The notes: a model not told the origin generated them from the sequence alone. 64,000 nt of DNA from Pseudomonas serbica (GCF_028823535.1 NZ_JAQIYM010000003.1:186001-250000), one strand, 5' to 3'; positions 38,453 through 50,532 are shown, counted from the first letter of the stretch. Made by a program: numbers and translations.

Positions 38453-38475
38453 GTCGAGCCGGAACCCGGCTCGAC
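38453..38475 (-). other. Strong hairpin between murA and hisG
   Basis: A 10-bp GC-rich stem GTCGAGCCGG / CCGGCTCGAC around AAC, 45 bp after the murA stop and 60 bp before hisG. There is no T-run. It may partly insulate murA from the his genes. Confidence 0.5.
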
Positions 38476-38520
38476 TTGCAACAATTCAACGGGCACGTCC
38501 CTGCGCCCATGCAACAGAAA

Positions 38521-40048
<1,528 letters not shown>

Positions 40049-40094
40049 GATCAACCTCAATCGGCGCCCTGTGCGCGCGGGTCGGACATCATAC

Positions 40095-40147
40095 AAAAAA
40101 GCCCCGCGCCTGCGAACCCCGGGAAGCAGGACTCTGACGGGGGGCTT
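40095..40147 (-). terminator. Terminator between mlaB and ibaG
   Basis: An outer stem AAGCCCC / GGGGCTT and an inner stem CCTGC / GCAGG, followed on the minus strand by six Ts. It ends the mlaFEDCB transcript and separates it from ibaG-murA. Confidence 0.75.
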
Positions 40148-40162
40148 CTTTATAGATGCGGG

Positions 40163-40468
40163 TTAGGGATGCGCCAACAGCTCGGTCAGCTCACTGACCT
40201 GGGCGATTTCGCGCATATCTTCTGGCATCCCGCGGATGCTCAGCGCCTTGCCGGCCGCCTGGGCATCACGCATGAAGCACAACAGCAACGACAGACCGAC
40301 GCTGCTGGACTTCTCCACCGCCGAACAATCGACCACCAGGGCCGCGGCCTTGCTGGCGCTGATCAGCGCCTGCCCCTGTCGGCGCAGCTCAGGACCGGTG
40401 CGATAGTCCAGCACGCCGCTGAGCCGCAGCTCGCCGGCTTCGTCCATGCGGACCGCGGACTCACTCAT
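40163..40468 (-). CDS. mlaB: Mla phospholipid transport STAS protein MlaB
   Basis: A 101-residue STAS-domain protein, a cytoplasmic subunit of the MlaFEDB complex. The STAS core is LVVDCSAVEKSSSVGLSLLL. The start MSESAV overlaps the mlaC stop as ATGA, giving 4-base coupling; a longer frame into mlaC is rejected. Last gene of the mla operon. Confidence 0.92.
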   Translation of the reverse strand: MSESAVRMDEAGELRLSGVLDYRTGPELRRQGQALISASKAAALVVDCSAVEKSSSVGLSLLLCFMRDAQAAGKALSIRGMPEDMREIAQVSELTELLAHP

Positions 40469-41106
40469 TGGGTCTGTTTCTCGGTGGATTCCTTGGCCTT
40501 GGCGACTTCCCCGGCCCAACCATTGATGGTTTTGTCCAGGTCGTTGCCATTGCGCTGCATCGCATCAGCGAACTGATCACGGAACAGCTTGCCAATGTTG
40601 ATACCGTTGATGATGACGTTGCGCAGTTTCCATTCGCCGCCGACCTTCTCCAGTGTATAGGACACAGGATAGATCGCGCCGTTGCTGCCCTTGACCGTCA
40701 TGCCAACGCTCGTACGGTCGCCGGACTCGTCCTTGGCAGGATCAACGGTGATGCCCTGGTTGTTGTACTCGAGCAAGGCATTGCCATAGAACTGGAACAG
40801 ACCCTTCTTGAAGTTCTCTTCAAAGGTCTTCATTTGCGCAGGCGTAGCTTTGCGCGAGTACTTGACCGTCATGATGCTCTTGGAAATGCCCTCGGCATCC
40901 ACCACAGGCCCAACGATGCTGTTGAGCGCCGCATAGAAGTCCTGAGGATCCTGCTTGTACTTCTCTTTGTTGGCAGCCAGGTCGGCCAGCAACCGGTTGG
41001 TGGTGTCCTGGACCAGTTCGTGCGCGGAAGGCGCCGCCACGGCGTTAGCCACCAACGGCAGGGCCGCGAGCAAAACCAACAGGCCACGTCGTAAGGTAGA
41101 GATCAT
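40465..41106 (-). CDS. mlaC: Periplasmic phospholipid carrier MlaC
   Basis: A 213-residue periplasmic carrier that ferries phospholipids between MlaA in the outer membrane and the MlaFEDB complex. The signal peptide (MISTLRRGLLVLLAALPLVA, cleavage near AVAAPSA) is clear. The fold opens HELVQDTTNRLLADL, and a typical VGMTVKGSNGAIYPVSYTLE-type segment follows. GAGGAG lies upstream, inside the gap after mlaD (11 bp). Confidence 0.95.
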   Translation of the reverse strand: MISTLRRGLLVLLAALPLVANAVAAPSAHELVQDTTNRLLADLAANKEKYKQDPQDFYAALNSIVGPVVDAEGISKSIMTVKYSRKATPAQMKTFEENFKKGLFQFYGNALLEYNNQGITVDPAKDESGDRTSVGMTVKGSNGAIYPVSYTLEKVGGEWKLRNVIINGINIGKLFRDQFADAMQRNGNDLDKTINGWAGEVAKAKESTEKQTQ

Positions 41107-41117
41107 TCAAAAGCTCC

Positions 41118-41585
41118 TCATTTGGCGTCTTTGCTAACGGTATTGAGCAGGAATTTACCGATCAGGTCCTCGAGTACCAGCGACGACTGGGTGTCGTGGA
41201 TGGTCCCGCCATCCTTGAGCAGGGCTTCTTCCCCGCCCACGCTGATACCGATGTACTTCTCGCCCAACAGGCCAGCGGTCAGGATAGATGCGGTGGAGTC
41301 AGCCGGTAGATTATCTACGCGCTTTTCCAGCTGCATGGTCACCCGACCGGTGAAGCTGTCGCGGTCCAGATCGATTGCCGTGACCTTGCCGATGGTTACA
41401 CCGGCCATGGTCACTTTTGCTCTGACAGTCAAACCGGCGATATTGTCGAAATACGCGTAAAGTTTATAGGTTTCGGTGTTCGGGCTCGGGGACAGGCCAC
41501 TGACCCGCAACGCCAGCAACAGCAAAGCCAGGATGCCAGCCAGCAAGAAAAGGCCGACACCGATTTCCAGGGTGCGGTTTTGCAT
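41118..41585 (-). CDS. mlaD: Phospholipid transport MCE protein MlaD
   Basis: A 155-residue MCE-domain protein that forms a hexameric ring on the periplasmic face of MlaE. One N-terminal transmembrane helix (about 8-27) precedes the MCE core (LYAYFDNIAGLTVRAKVTMA), then GLLGEKYIGISVGGEE. The ATG overlaps the mlaE stop by one base. Confidence 0.95.
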   Translation of the reverse strand: MQNRTLEIGVGLFLLAGILALLLLALRVSGLSPSPNTETYKLYAYFDNIAGLTVRAKVTMAGVTIGKVTAIDLDRDSFTGRVTMQLEKRVDNLPADSTASILTAGLLGEKYIGISVGGEEALLKDGGTIHDTQSSLVLEDLIGKFLLNTVSKDAK

Positions 41586-42382
41586 CAGAAATCTCCAAAC
41601 ATCAAGGCGGTCAGAATAAAGTCCAGGCCGAGCACAGCCAATGAGGCATACACCACGGTCTTGGTAGTGGCACGACTGATCCCTTCTGAAGTGGGCTCAC
41701 AGTCATAGCCTTGGAATACGGCGATCCAGGTCACGACGAAGGCAAAAACCATGCTTTTGATGATGCCGTTGAGCACATCGTCGACAAAGGTCACGCTGTT
41801 TTGCATGTTCGACCAGTAGGAACCGTCATAGACCCCCAGCCAGTCGACGGCCACCCAGGAACCGCCCCAGATACCCACCACGCTGAAAATCATCGCCAGC
41901 ACCGGCAAGGAAATGAAGCCGGCCCACAGGCGCGGGGCAATGATGTACTTGAGCGGGTCCACCCCGATCATTTCCAGGCTGGAGAGCTGTTCGGTGGACT
42001 TCATGTTGCCGATTTCCGCCGTCAGCGCCGAACCGGCACGCCCGGCGAACAGCAAAGCGGTGACCACCGGCCCCAACTCGCGCAGCAGCGTCAGCGCAAC
42101 CATCTGCCCCACCGCCTGCTCCGAACCGTAGCTGGAGAGGATGTTGAAGCCCTGGAGCGCCAGCACCATGCCGATGAATATCCCGGAGACCACGATGATC
42201 ACCAGGGACATTACGCCCACCGAATGCAGTTGCTTGACCAGCAGGCCAAACCCGCCACCGATGCCACCGCGCCCCAGCAGTGCGTGAAACAGGAAAAGCG
42301 ACGAGCGCCCGAACACTGCCAGCACATCGATGCCCGCGTGGCCGAAGCGGCGCACCCTCTCCAAAAGTGAAATCTTGCGCAT
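41585..42382 (-). CDS. mlaE: Phospholipid transport permease MlaE
   Basis: A 265-residue inner-membrane permease of the MlaE family with several transmembrane segments; the core includes [21 protein letters not shown] and the terminal [14 protein letters not shown]. Start at ATG, preferred over the adjacent TTG; GGGGAAGC lies upstream. The ATG overlaps the mlaF stop as ATGA. Confidence 0.95.
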   Translation of the reverse strand: MRKISLLERVRRFGHAGIDVLAVFGRSSLFLFHALLGRGGIGGGFGLLVKQLHSVGVMSLVIIVVSGIFIGMVLALQGFNILSSYGSEQAVGQMVALTLLRELGPVVTALLFAGRAGSALTAEIGNMKSTEQLSSLEMIGVDPLKYIIAPRLWAGFISLPVLAMIFSVVGIWGGSWVAVDWLGVYDGSYWSNMQNSVTFVDDVLNGIIKSMVFAFVVTWIAVFQGYDCEPTSEGISRATTKTVVYASLAVLGLDFILTALMFGDF

Positions 42383-43191
42383 CAACGCTTCCCCAGAAGA
42401 TCTGCGCGGTAATCCGTCGCTGGAAAGTGATAGGCGACCGGACCGTCGGGATCGCCTGTCATGAATTGACGAATGCGCGGCTCGTCCGAGTTCATCAGTT
42501 CGTCCGGCGTGCCCTGCCCCAGTACCTGCCCGTCGCCCACCACATAGATGTAATCGGCAATGCTGGCGGTTTCGGCCAGGTCATGGGACACCACGATACT
42601 GGTAATGCCCAGCGCATCGTTGAGCAAACGGATCAGGCGCACCAGTACGCCCATGGCGATGGGGTCCTGGCCGACAAAGGGCTCGTCATACATGAGAATT
42701 TGTGGATCGAGCGCAATCGCCCGCGCCAGCGCGACGCGACGCTTCATGCCGCCGGACAGTTCGTCGGGCATCAGGTCGATGGCACCGCGCAGTCCCACGG
42801 CCTGCAATTTAAGCAGGACGATGTCGCGGATCATTTCCTCGGGCAGGGCGGTATGAACGCGCAACGGGAAAGCAACGTTCTCGAAGACATCGAGGTCGGT
42901 AAACAGTGCGCCACTCTGGAACAGCACACCCATGTGCTTGCGTGCATCGAACAGATCACTGCGCGACAACGCCGGCAGGTTCTGGCCATTGACCCAGACT
43001 TCGCCACTGGCAGGCCGCAACTGCGCGCCCATCAAACGCAGCAGCGTGGTCTTGCCACACCCGGAAGGCCCCATGATGCCGGTGACCTTGCCGCGCGGGA
43101 TGCGGATATCAATGTTATTGAAAATGCTGCGCGAACCGCGCTTGAAGGTCAGTCCCTTCAGCTCGACCGCGTAGGCGTTATCGGCGCTCAT
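42382..43191 (-). CDS. mlaF: Phospholipid transport ATPase MlaF
   Basis: A 269-residue ABC ATPase that powers the MlaFEDB complex for retrograde phospholipid transport and outer-membrane asymmetry. Walker [15 protein letters not shown], signature [14 protein letters not shown] and Walker [13 protein letters not shown] are intact. First gene of the mlaFEDCB operon; mlaA lies elsewhere. Divergent from kdsD. Confidence 0.96.
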   Translation of the reverse strand: MSADNAYAVELKGLTFKRGSRSIFNNIDIRIPRGKVTGIMGPSGCGKTTLLRLMGAQLRPASGEVWVNGQNLPALSRSDLFDARKHMGVLFQSGALFTDLDVFENVAFPLRVHTALPEEMIRDIVLLKLQAVGLRGAIDLMPDELSGGMKRRVALARAIALDPQILMYDEPFVGQDPIAMGVLVRLIRLLNDALGITSIVVSHDLAETASIADYIYVVGDGQVLGQGTPDELMNSDEPRIRQFMTGDPDGPVAYHFPATDYRADLLGKR

Positions 43192-43467
43192 CTAAACTCC
43201 TTGCGATGCAGCCTCACACTCGGACGCCTGGCTTCCTGACAAAAGCACACTACTTCCTGGGCGGGCCGAACTGGCGGCGAACTATATCACTGCAAGCGTC
43301 ACGCGCCCAAGGCCAATGCCGGGCCATATTCAGCAAGATGACAGCCAGGAAGCTCCATCTAGAGGGTATTCGGTAACAACGAATGACGATGGGCAACGAA
43401 CTTGCGTGAGGGTTTGAACCATACCGGCTATAATCGCCGCCTTTTCATCAGGCTAAACATTTTCGAA

Positions 43468-44442
43468 ATGAGCCAATCCAGCGACCTGATCAAGTCAGCA
43501 CAACGCACCATCCGCCTCGAACTGGAAGCCGTCAAAGGCTTGCTGCCCCGTATCGACGCGGATTTTGTGCGTGCCTGCGAAATGATTCTGGCCAGCAAAG
43601 GCCGCATCGTCGTGCTCGGCATGGGTAAATCGGGGCACATCGGCAACAAGATTGCCGCGACCCTGGCCAGTACCGGCACCACAGCCTTTTTCGTGCATCC
43701 TGCCGAAGCCAGCCATGGCGACATGGGCATGATCACCCGCGACGACATCATCCTGGCGCTGTCGAACTCCGGCACCACCCATGAAATTGTCACCCTGCTG
43801 CCACTGATCAAGCGCCTGGGCATCCAGCTGATCAGCATGACCGGCAAGCCCGACTCGCCGCTGGCCAAGGCCGCCGAGGTCAACCTGAATGTGCATGTCG
43901 AGCACGAGGCCTGCCCGCTGAATCTCGCGCCGACCTCGTCGACGACTGCCGCACTGGTCATGGGCGACGCCCTGGCCGTCGCGTTGCTGGAAGCCCGCGG
44001 TTTTACCGCCGAGGACTTCGCCTTTTCCCACCCGGGCGGCGCATTGGGCCGACGCCTGCTGCTGAAAGTGGAAAACGTCATGCACGCCGGGCAAGAACTG
44101 CCGCAGGTAGAGCGCGGCACCCTGCTCAAGGATGCCTTGATGGAAATGACCCGCAAGGGTCTGGGCATGACGGTGGTACTCGAGGCCGACGGCAAGCTGG
44201 CCGGGATCTTCACCGACGGTGATTTGCGTCGCACGCTGGACCGCAGCATCGACGTCCACAGCGCCACCATCGATCAGGTCATGACGGCCCATGGCAAGAC
44301 TGCCCGCGCCGAAATGCTTGCCGCCGAGGCCCTGAAAATAATGGAAGACCACAAAATCAACGCACTCGTCGTCGTCGACAGCGAAGATCGCCCGGTCGGC
44401 GCCCTGAACATGCACGACTTGCTGCGTGCGGGAGTAATGTAA
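43468..44442 (+). CDS. kdsD: Arabinose-5-phosphate isomerase
   Basis: A 324-residue enzyme that makes D-arabinose 5-phosphate from ribulose 5-phosphate for Kdo synthesis. The N-terminal SIS domain has VVLGMGKSGHIGNKIAATLA and SNSGTTHE, and two CBS repeats fill about residues 205-324. The start MSQSSDL matches the family; the upstream extension runs through the -10 box TATAAT at 43429. Its stop overlaps the kdsC start (TAATG). Confidence 0.95.
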   Translation: MSQSSDLIKSAQRTIRLELEAVKGLLPRIDADFVRACEMILASKGRIVVLGMGKSGHIGNKIAATLASTGTTAFFVHPAEASHGDMGMITRDDIILALSNSGTTHEIVTLLPLIKRLGIQLISMTGKPDSPLAKAAEVNLNVHVEHEACPLNLAPTSSTTAALVMGDALAVALLEARGFTAEDFAFSHPGGALGRRLLLKVENVMHAGQELPQVERGTLLKDALMEMTRKGLGMTVVLEADGKLAGIFTDGDLRRTLDRSIDVHSATIDQVMTAHGKTARAEMLAAEALKIMEDHKINALVVVDSEDRPVGALNMHDLLRAGVM

Positions 44443-44966
44443 TGAGCACGGACCTGCTGCAACGCGGCAAACAGATCAAACTGGCGGTGTTCGATGTTGA
44501 CGGCGTCCTGACCGACGGACGCCTGTACTTCCTCGAAGACGGCAGCGAATTCAAGACGTTCAACACGCTCGACGGCCAGGGCATCAAGATGCTGATGGCG
44601 GCCGGCGTGCAGACGGCCATCATCAGTGGCCGCAAGACTCCGGTGGTGGAGCGACGGGCGAAGAACCTCGGCATTCCCCACCTGTATCAAGGGCGCGAAG
44701 ACAAACTGGTGGTGCTCGACGAGCTTCTTGGCCAACTCGGCCTAAGCTATGAGCAGGTCGCCTACCTCGGTGACGACTTGCCGGACCTGCCGGTGATCCG
44801 CCGCGTAGGCCTGGGCATGGCCGTGGCCAATGCCGCCAGCTTCGTGCGCGAGCACGCTCACGGCATCACCCAGGCCCGTGGTGGCGAAGGTGCCGCCCGT
44901 GAATTCTGTGAATTGATCCTGCGCGCCCAAGGCCGCCTCGATGAGGCCAACGGCGCGTACCTGTGA
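44442..44966 (+). CDS. kdsC: 3-Deoxy-D-manno-octulosonate 8-phosphate phosphatase
   Basis: A 174-residue HAD-superfamily phosphatase that releases Kdo from Kdo-8-phosphate. Catalytic Asp motif FDVDGVLTDG near residue 17, then SGRKTP and the later GDDLPDLPV. It has no cap domain, as in the KdsC tetramers. Overlaps kdsD by one base and lptC by four bases. Confidence 0.95.
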   Translation: MSTDLLQRGKQIKLAVFDVDGVLTDGRLYFLEDGSEFKTFNTLDGQGIKMLMAAGVQTAIISGRKTPVVERRAKNLGIPHLYQGREDKLVVLDELLGQLGLSYEQVAYLGDDLPDLPVIRRVGLGMAVANAASFVREHAHGITQARGGEGAAREFCELILRAQGRLDEANGAYL

Positions 44967-45547
44967 GCCAGATCATGCTAAGTAAAAAGTTTCGCAACAT
45001 TCTGGTGTTCGGCAGCATCGCGGCGATTTTCGCCGCGGTGGGCTACTGGAACATCAGCCCGGAACGCTTCCTCGACAAGCAGGTAGTGCACGTCGATGAG
45101 AGTGCGATCGACTATTACGCCACCAACGCCCACAGCGTACAGTTCCTGCCGGACGGCAGGCTCCAGTACGAGATGACGTCGGACAAGGTCGAGCACCTGA
45201 AAGCCACCGAAGTGACGCTGCTGACCAACCCCGACCTGAACATGTTCCGGGGTACCGAGTTTCCGTGGCATGTCCAGAGTGAAAAAGGCGAAGTCAATCC
45301 CGACGGCACACAGGTCGAGCTGATCGATTCGGTGCGCATTACACGTTTTGACGAGAAAAACCGCAGGACCCTGATCACCACCACTCGCATGACCGTGTTC
45401 CCGCAGCAACAATATGCGCAGACCGAGCAAGACGTTAGAATCGACGGCGCTGGCGGTGTATCGACTGGCAAGGGAATGAAGGCGTATTTGAAAGAAAGCA
45501 GGATACACCTGCTATCGAACGTAAGAGGACAGTATGAGGCTCGTTAA
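44963..45547 (+). CDS. lptC: LPS export protein LptC
   Basis: A 194-residue bitopic inner-membrane protein of the Lpt bridge. One transmembrane helix (about residues 12-28) is followed by a beta-jellyroll periplasmic domain with FLPDGRLQYEMTSDKVEH. The start is GTG in a GTGA overlap with the kdsC stop; an in-frame ATG four codons later is the alternative. The 3' end overlaps the lptA start. Confidence 0.93.
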   Translation: MSQIMLSKKFRNILVFGSIAAIFAAVGYWNISPERFLDKQVVHVDESAIDYYATNAHSVQFLPDGRLQYEMTSDKVEHLKATEVTLLTNPDLNMFRGTEFPWHVQSEKGEVNPDGTQVELIDSVRITRFDEKNRRTLITTTRMTVFPQQQYAQTEQDVRIDGAGGVSTGKGMKAYLKESRIHLLSNVRGQYEAR

Positions 45548-46082
45548 AACCCTCCCTATTTTGCTCAGTCTGGGCGCTGCACTGGGAAGCGTGAGCGCCT
45601 GGGCTCTGCCGGACGATCAACAGCAGCCTATTCGCATTCAGGCCGACGATGCCCAGCTGGACGACAAGCAAGGCATCGCCACCTACACCGGCGACGTCAT
45701 CATCACCCAGGGTTCGATGAAGGTCACCGGCAACAAGGTGACCATGACCCGCGCCCCGAACGGCGACATCGACGTGGTGACTTCGGTGGGCAACCTGGCC
45801 TACTTCGAGCAACTGCAGACGGCTGGCGACGCCAAGCCGGTTCAAGGCTGGGGTGTGACCATCCAGTACCTCGCTCCGCAAAACCGCGTAGTGCTGATCG
45901 ATAAGGCCAAGGTCATCGACAAGGACAACAACGTCACCCAGGGCGAGAAAATCGTCTATGACACCGAGAAGAAGCTGGCCAGCGCCGGTCGCGCCACGGG
46001 CAGCAAGGTGACCGAGTCGCGTCCGCGCATCGACATGGTGATCCAGCCGAAAAAGAAAACCGACGAGCAAAAGGCCCCGTAA
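45534..46082 (+). CDS. lptA: LPS periplasmic bridge protein LptA
   Basis: A 182-residue periplasmic protein with a signal peptide ([20 protein letters not shown], cleavage near AWA-LPDD). The beta-jellyroll (OstA-like) core covers about residues 30-160. It polymerises to form the LPS bridge between LptC and LptD. AGAGGA is just upstream, within lptC. The stop overlaps the lptB start (TAATG). Confidence 0.95.
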   Translation: MRLVKTLPILLSLGAALGSVSAWALPDDQQQPIRIQADDAQLDDKQGIATYTGDVIITQGSMKVTGNKVTMTRAPNGDIDVVTSVGNLAYFEQLQTAGDAKPVQGWGVTIQYLAPQNRVVLIDKAKVIDKDNNVTQGEKIVYDTEKKLASAGRATGSKVTESRPRIDMVIQPKKKTDEQKAP

Positions 46083-46807
46083 TGGCAACTCTGAAAGCCC
46101 AGCACCTGGCCAAGAGCTACAAGAGCCGCCAGGTCGTGCGTGACGTCAGCCTGTCGATCGACAGCGGCCAGATCGTCGGCCTGCTAGGCCCCAACGGCGC
46201 CGGCAAGACCACCTGCTTCTACATGATCGTCGGCCTGGTACAGGCCGATCAGGGCCGCGTGCTGATCGATGACCTCGACGTCAGCCACCAGCCGATGCAC
46301 GGTCGTGCCAAGGCGGGTATCGGCTATCTGCCGCAAGAAGCGTCGATCTTCCGCAAACTGTCGGTGGCCGACAACATCATGGCCATCCTCGAGACCCGCA
46401 AGGAACTCGACAAGGCCGGTCGCCGCAAGGAACTGGAAAGCCTGTTGCAGGAGTTCCACATCAGCCACATCCGCGACAACCTCGGCATGAGCCTGTCCGG
46501 TGGCGAGCGCCGCCGCGTGGAAATTGCCCGGGCGCTGGCCACCAATCCGAAATTCATCCTGCTCGACGAACCATTCGCCGGCGTCGACCCGATTTCGGTC
46601 GGTGACATCAAGCAGATCATCCATCACCTCAAGGCCAAGGGCATCGGTGTGCTGATCACCGACCACAACGTCCGCGAGACCCTGGATATCTGCGAAACAG
46701 CCTACATCGTCAACGATGGCCAACTGATCGCCGAAGGCGACGCTGAAACCATCCTGGCCAACGACCTGGTGAAGGAAGTGTACCTGGGGCATGAATTCCG
46801 TCTGTAA
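46082..46807 (+). CDS. lptB: LPS export ATPase LptB
   Basis: A 241-residue ABC ATPase that powers LPS extraction with LptFG. Walker [19 protein letters not shown], signature [15 protein letters not shown] and Walker [13 protein letters not shown] are intact. Last gene of the kdsD-kdsC-lptC-lptA-lptB operon; rpoN follows after a 184-bp gap with its own -10 box. Confidence 0.97.
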   Translation: MATLKAQHLAKSYKSRQVVRDVSLSIDSGQIVGLLGPNGAGKTTCFYMIVGLVQADQGRVLIDDLDVSHQPMHGRAKAGIGYLPQEASIFRKLSVADNIMAILETRKELDKAGRRKELESLLQEFHISHIRDNLGMSLSGGERRRVEIARALATNPKFILLDEPFAGVDPISVGDIKQIIHHLKAKGIGVLITDHNVRETLDICETAYIVNDGQLIAEGDAETILANDLVKEVYLGHEFRL

Positions 46808-46908
46808 GCGTGGAGGTGTCCGGCGGGTCGACCGAGCGCCTGGCGCAATAAAAAATCAACCTTTTTTTATTGTTACAGCGCTCTAGGCAAACGCCGCGGT
46901 TTCGGGCA

Positions 46909-46914
46909 TATAAT
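46909..46914 (+). promoter_or_regulatory. Putative rpoN -10 box
   Basis: TATAAT (in GCATATAATTTG) about 78 bp upstream of the rpoN start. No convincing -35 box is visible at the right spacing. Two short GC-rich inverted repeats (GGCGC-tcc-GGCGCC and GCGCATGTGCGC) lie in the leader. Confidence 0.45.
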
Positions 46915-46991
46915 TTGCTTATGTTTGGCGCTCCGGCGCCCTGTAGTGGATGGCGCATGTGCGCCGGCGAATAAGGTGTTAAGCCCCTGCC

Positions 46992-48485
46992 ATGAAACCA
47001 TCGCTAGTCTTGAGAATGGGCCAGCAGCTGACGATGACACCGCAGCTGCAACAGGCCATCCGCCTGCTCCAATTGTCGACCCTGGACCTGCAACAGGAAA
47101 TCCAGGAGGCCCTGGAGTCCAATCCGATGCTCGAGCGCCAGGAAGAAGGCGACGACTTCGACAATTCCGACCCGCTGGCCGACAACGCCGAACACAAACC
47201 CAGTACCGATATCCAGGAACCCTCCTACCAGGAAGCCGCCCCGACCGTCGATAACCTCGAGGAAGGCGACTGGAATGAGCGCATCCCCAACGAACTGCCT
47301 GTCGATACCGCCTGGGAAGACGTGTACCAGACCAGCGCCAGCAGCCTGCCAAGCAACGATGACGACGAGTGGGACTTCACCACCCGCACATCGGCGGGCG
47401 AGAGCCTGCAAAGCCACCTGCTGTGGCAATTGAACCTGGCCCCGATGTCCGACACCGATCGCCTGATCGCCGTGACCCTGATCGACTGTATCAACAACCA
47501 GGGTTATCTGGACGAGACGCTGGAGGAAATCCTCGAAGCCTTCGACCCGGAACTGGACATCGAACTGGACGAAATCGAAGCCGTCCTGCACCGCATCCAG
47601 CAATTCGAACCCGCCGGCATCGGTGCCCGCAACCTGGGCGAATGCCTGCTGCTGCAACTGCGCCAGCTACCCGCCAAGACGCCTTGGCTGGCCGAAGCCA
47701 AGCGCCTGGTGACTGACTACATCGACTTGCTCGGCAGCCGCGACTACAGCCAGCTGATGCGCCGCATGAAGCTCAAGGAAGATGAACTGCGCCAGGTGAT
47801 CGAACTGGTCCAGAGCCTCAACCCGCGCCCGGGCTCGCAAATCGAGTCGACCGAAGCCGAATACGTGGTTCCCGATGTGATCGTGCGCAAGGACAACGAG
47901 CGCTGGCTGGTGGAGCTCAACCAGGAATCGGTGCCTCGCCTGCGGGTGAACGCCCAATATGCTGGCTTCGTTCGCCGCGCCGACACCAGTGCCGACAACA
48001 CCTTCATGCGCAACCAGCTGCAGGAAGCCCGCTGGTTCATCAAGAGCCTGCAGAGCCGCAACGAAACGCTGATGAAAGTGGCCACCCAGATTGTCGAGCA
48101 TCAGCGCGGCTTCCTGGAGTACGGCGACGAAGCCATGAAGCCACTGGTGCTGCATGACATCGCCGAAGCGGTCGGCATGCACGAGTCGACGATTTCGCGG
48201 GTCACCACACAGAAATTCATGCATACCCCTCGGGGAATCTATGAACTGAAATACTTTTTCTCCAGTCACGTCAGCACCTCCGAGGGCGGAGAATGCTCGT
48301 CCACGGCGATTCGCGCGATCATCAAAAAACTGGTGGCTGCGGAAAATCAGAAAAAGCCGTTGAGTGACAGCAAGATCGCTGGTTTACTGGAGGCACAAGG
48401 CATTCAGGTGGCTCGCCGCACCGTCGCCAAGTACCGCGAATCCCTCGGGATCGCGCCTTCGAGCGAACGCAAGCGGTTGATGTAG
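46992..48485 (+). CDS. rpoN: RNA polymerase sigma-54 factor
   Basis: A 497-residue sigma-54 that directs RNA polymerase to -24/-12 promoters for nitrogen, flagellar and other genes. Region I is Gln/Leu-rich ([20 protein letters not shown]), region II is acidic, and region III carries the core-binding and HTH parts. The RpoN box ARRTVAKYR lies near the C-terminus. First of the conserved rpoN-hpf-ptsN-rapZ-ptsO cluster. Confidence 0.97.
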   Translation: MKPSLVLRMGQQLTMTPQLQQAIRLLQLSTLDLQQEIQEALESNPMLERQEEGDDFDNSDPLADNAEHKPSTDIQEPSYQEAAPTVDNLEEGDWNERIPNELPVDTAWEDVYQTSASSLPSNDDDEWDFTTRTSAGESLQSHLLWQLNLAPMSDTDRLIAVTLIDCINNQGYLDETLEEILEAFDPELDIELDEIEAVLHRIQQFEPAGIGARNLGECLLLQLRQLPAKTPWLAEAKRLVTDYIDLLGSRDYSQLMRRMKLKEDELRQVIELVQSLNPRPGSQIESTEAEYVVPDVIVRKDNERWLVELNQESVPRLRVNAQYAGFVRRADTSADNTFMRNQLQEARWFIKSLQSRNETLMKVATQIVEHQRGFLEYGDEAMKPLVLHDIAEAVGMHESTISRVTTQKFMHTPRGIYELKYFFSSHVSTSEGGECSSTAIRAIIKKLVAAENQKKPLSDSKIAGLLEAQGIQVARRTVAKYRESLGIAPSSERKRLM

Positions 48486-48559
48486 AGCCACGCCACAGCG
48501 TTCCAGTGGCAGGCATTTCTGCCTGCCGCTTTATGCACTGGCAACGAAGGAGAAGCTGT

Positions 48560-48868
48560 ATGCAAGTCAACATCAGTGGACACCAACTGGAAGTGACCGA
48601 ACCTCTTCGCACCTACATCGGCGAAAAACTCCAACGATTGGAGAGGCATTTCGACAAGATCACCAACGTGCAGGTCACGATGACGGTCGAAAAACTGAAG
48701 CAGAAAATCGAAGCCACGCTGCATATTCCCGGCAATGAAGTGGTCGCCAACGCGGAAGATACCGATATGTACGCCGCGATCGACTCACTCACCGACAAGC
48801 TGGATCGCCAACTCAAAAAGCATAAGGAAAAGACCCAGAGCCAGCTCCAAGGCGCAACCGGTCGTTAA
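48560..48868 (+). CDS. hpf: Ribosome hibernation-promoting factor
   Basis: A 102-residue short HPF/YfiA-type protein. The family core reads MQVNISGHQLEVTEPLRTYI and later AEDTDMYAAIDSLTDKLDRQ. It binds the 30S decoding site and dimerises ribosomes when growth stops. The start MQVNIS has AAGGAG about nine bases upstream; a frame reaching 18 codons earlier has none. Follows rpoN by about 70 bp. Confidence 0.95.
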   Translation: MQVNISGHQLEVTEPLRTYIGEKLQRLERHFDKITNVQVTMTVEKLKQKIEATLHIPGNEVVANAEDTDMYAAIDSLTDKLDRQLKKHKEKTQSQLQGATGR

Positions 48869-48880
48869 TACTCCCAACCC

Positions 48881-49345
48881 ATGATCCGACTTGAAAGCAT
48901 CCTGACCCCCGGCCGTTCCCTCGTGAACGTGCCGGGCGGCAGTAAAAAGAAAGCCCTCGAGCAAATTGCCAACCTGATCGCCCGGGAAGTGCCGGGTCTG
49001 GAGATGCAAGATGTCTTCGAGGCTTTGATTGCCCGTGAAAAACTCGGCTCGACCGGTTTTGGCAACGGCATCGCTATTCCCCACTGTCGCTTGAAGGGCT
49101 GTATATCGCCCATCAGTGCCTTGATGCACCTCGACGCCCCCATCGATTTCGACGCCATCGACGGCGCCCCGGTTGACCTGTTGTTCGTGCTACTGGTCCC
49201 GGAAGCTGCTACCGATGCGCACCTGGAGCTATTGCGCCAGATCGCCAGCATGCTCGACCGCAAGGAAGTGCGCGAAAAACTGCGTAGCGCCCCGAGCAAT
49301 GAAGCCTTGTATCAGGTAGTCCTGGACGAGCAAAACGGTCATTAA
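48881..49345 (+). CDS. ptsN: Nitrogen PTS enzyme IIA
   Basis: A 154-residue EIIA-Ntr. The phospho-acceptor is His68 in GIAIPHCRL, and the dimer and C-terminal features of the fructose-family IIA are present. It receives phosphate from PtsP through PtsO and regulates potassium transport, carbon-nitrogen balance and PHA rather than sugar import. Starts 12 bp after hpf. Confidence 0.96.
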   Translation: MIRLESILTPGRSLVNVPGGSKKKALEQIANLIAREVPGLEMQDVFEALIAREKLGSTGFGNGIAIPHCRLKGCISPISALMHLDAPIDFDAIDGAPVDLLFVLLVPEAATDAHLELLRQIASMLDRKEVREKLRSAPSNEALYQVVLDEQNGH

Positions 49346-49347
49346 TC

Positions 49348-50205
49348 ATGCGCTTGATCATCGTCAGCGGTCGTTCCGGCTCTGGTAAAAGTACCGCCCT
49401 CGACGTCCTTGAGGACAACGGCTACTACTGCATTGACAACCTGCCTGCCGGGTTGCTGCCTGAACTGGCCGAGCGAGCGCTGATTCACACCGAGCTGGCC
49501 CAACCGCTGGTTGCCGTATCCATCGATGCGCGCAACCTGCCCAGTCACCTGTCGCGTTTCCCCGAGCTACTGGCAGAAGTGCGCAGCCGTCACATCCAGT
49601 GCGATGTCCTGTACCTGGATGCCGACGAGGAAACCCTGCTCAAACGTTTCTCGGAAACCCGCCGGCGTCACCCACTGAGCAACGCCAATCGCTCACTGGC
49701 CGAGGCGATCAACGACGAGACCACCCTTCTCGGGCCGATTGCCGACCTGGCCGACCTCAAGCTCAACACCACCAGCCTGAACCTGTATCAACTGCGCGAT
49801 ACCATCAAGCTGCGCCTGCTGAACCAGCCGGAACCGGGAACGGCATTTCTCGTGGAGTCGTTCGGGTTCAAGCGTGGCATGCCGGTCGACGCCGACCTGG
49901 TATTCGATGTGCGCTGCCTGCCCAATCCTTACTGGAAGCCGGAACTGCGCGAGCAGTCCGGGCTCGATAAACCGGTGGCTGATTACCTGGCGGCGCAACC
50001 CGACGTCGAGGAAATGTTCCAGGACATTTCTACGTACCTGCTCAAATGGCTGCCACGCTTTGCCGCCAGCAACCGCGCCTATGTCACTATTGCCGTTGGC
50101 TGCACCGGCGGCCATCACCGCTCCGTCTACCTGACTGAACGTCTTGGCCAGGTCCTGCAGCAATCCCTGAAGAACGTCCAGGTTCGCCACCGCGACCTCA
50201 GCTAA
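49348..50205 (+). CDS. rapZ: RNase adapter protein RapZ
   Basis: A 285-residue P-loop protein with Walker [17 protein letters not shown] near residue 7 and the C-terminal RapZ domain ending in [15 protein letters not shown]. In enterobacteria it guides RNase E to GlmZ and tunes glucosamine-6-phosphate synthesis; in pseudomonads no GlmY/GlmZ pair is known, so its target is open. Only 2 bases separate it from the ptsN stop. Confidence 0.95.
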   Translation: MRLIIVSGRSGSGKSTALDVLEDNGYYCIDNLPAGLLPELAERALIHTELAQPLVAVSIDARNLPSHLSRFPELLAEVRSRHIQCDVLYLDADEETLLKRFSETRRRHPLSNANRSLAEAINDETTLLGPIADLADLKLNTTSLNLYQLRDTIKLRLLNQPEPGTAFLVESFGFKRGMPVDADLVFDVRCLPNPYWKPELREQSGLDKPVADYLAAQPDVEEMFQDISTYLLKWLPRFAASNRAYVTIAVGCTGGHHRSVYLTERLGQVLQQSLKNVQVRHRDLS

Positions 50206-50220
50206 AGGATTCACACCGCG

Positions 50221-50496
50221 ATGCCTGCTCTGGAAATCGAAATCATCAACAAGCTGGGCCTGCATGCCCGTGCTTCTGCAAAATTCGTCGGGGTCGCCGG
50301 TGAGTTCAAGGATTGCACGATCAGAGTAGGACGCACTCCGGAATCCACGGTCGACGGCAAAAGCATCATGGCAATGATGATGCTCGCTGCAGGCAAGGGC
50401 ACTAAAATCTATATCAGCACCGAAGGCGAAGACGCGCAAAGGGCACTGGATGCGTTGAAGGACTTGATCAACCGTTATTTCGACGAAGGCGAGTAA
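50221..50496 (+). CDS. ptsO: Nitrogen PTS phosphocarrier protein (NPr)
   Basis: A 91-residue HPr-like carrier. The phosphorylated residue is His15 in NKLGLHARAS. The conserved serine region reads VDGKSIMAMMML, without a HPr kinase in this window. It shuttles phosphate from PtsP to PtsN. Last gene of the rpoN cluster, followed by a strong terminator. Confidence 0.95.
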   Translation: MPALEIEIINKLGLHARASAKFVGVAGEFKDCTIRVGRTPESTVDGKSIMAMMMLAAGKGTKIYISTEGEDAQRALDALKDLINRYFDEGE

Positions 50497-50532
50497 ACGC
50501 CAGTCCAGACCAGAGACGCTCAGTAATCCGAT

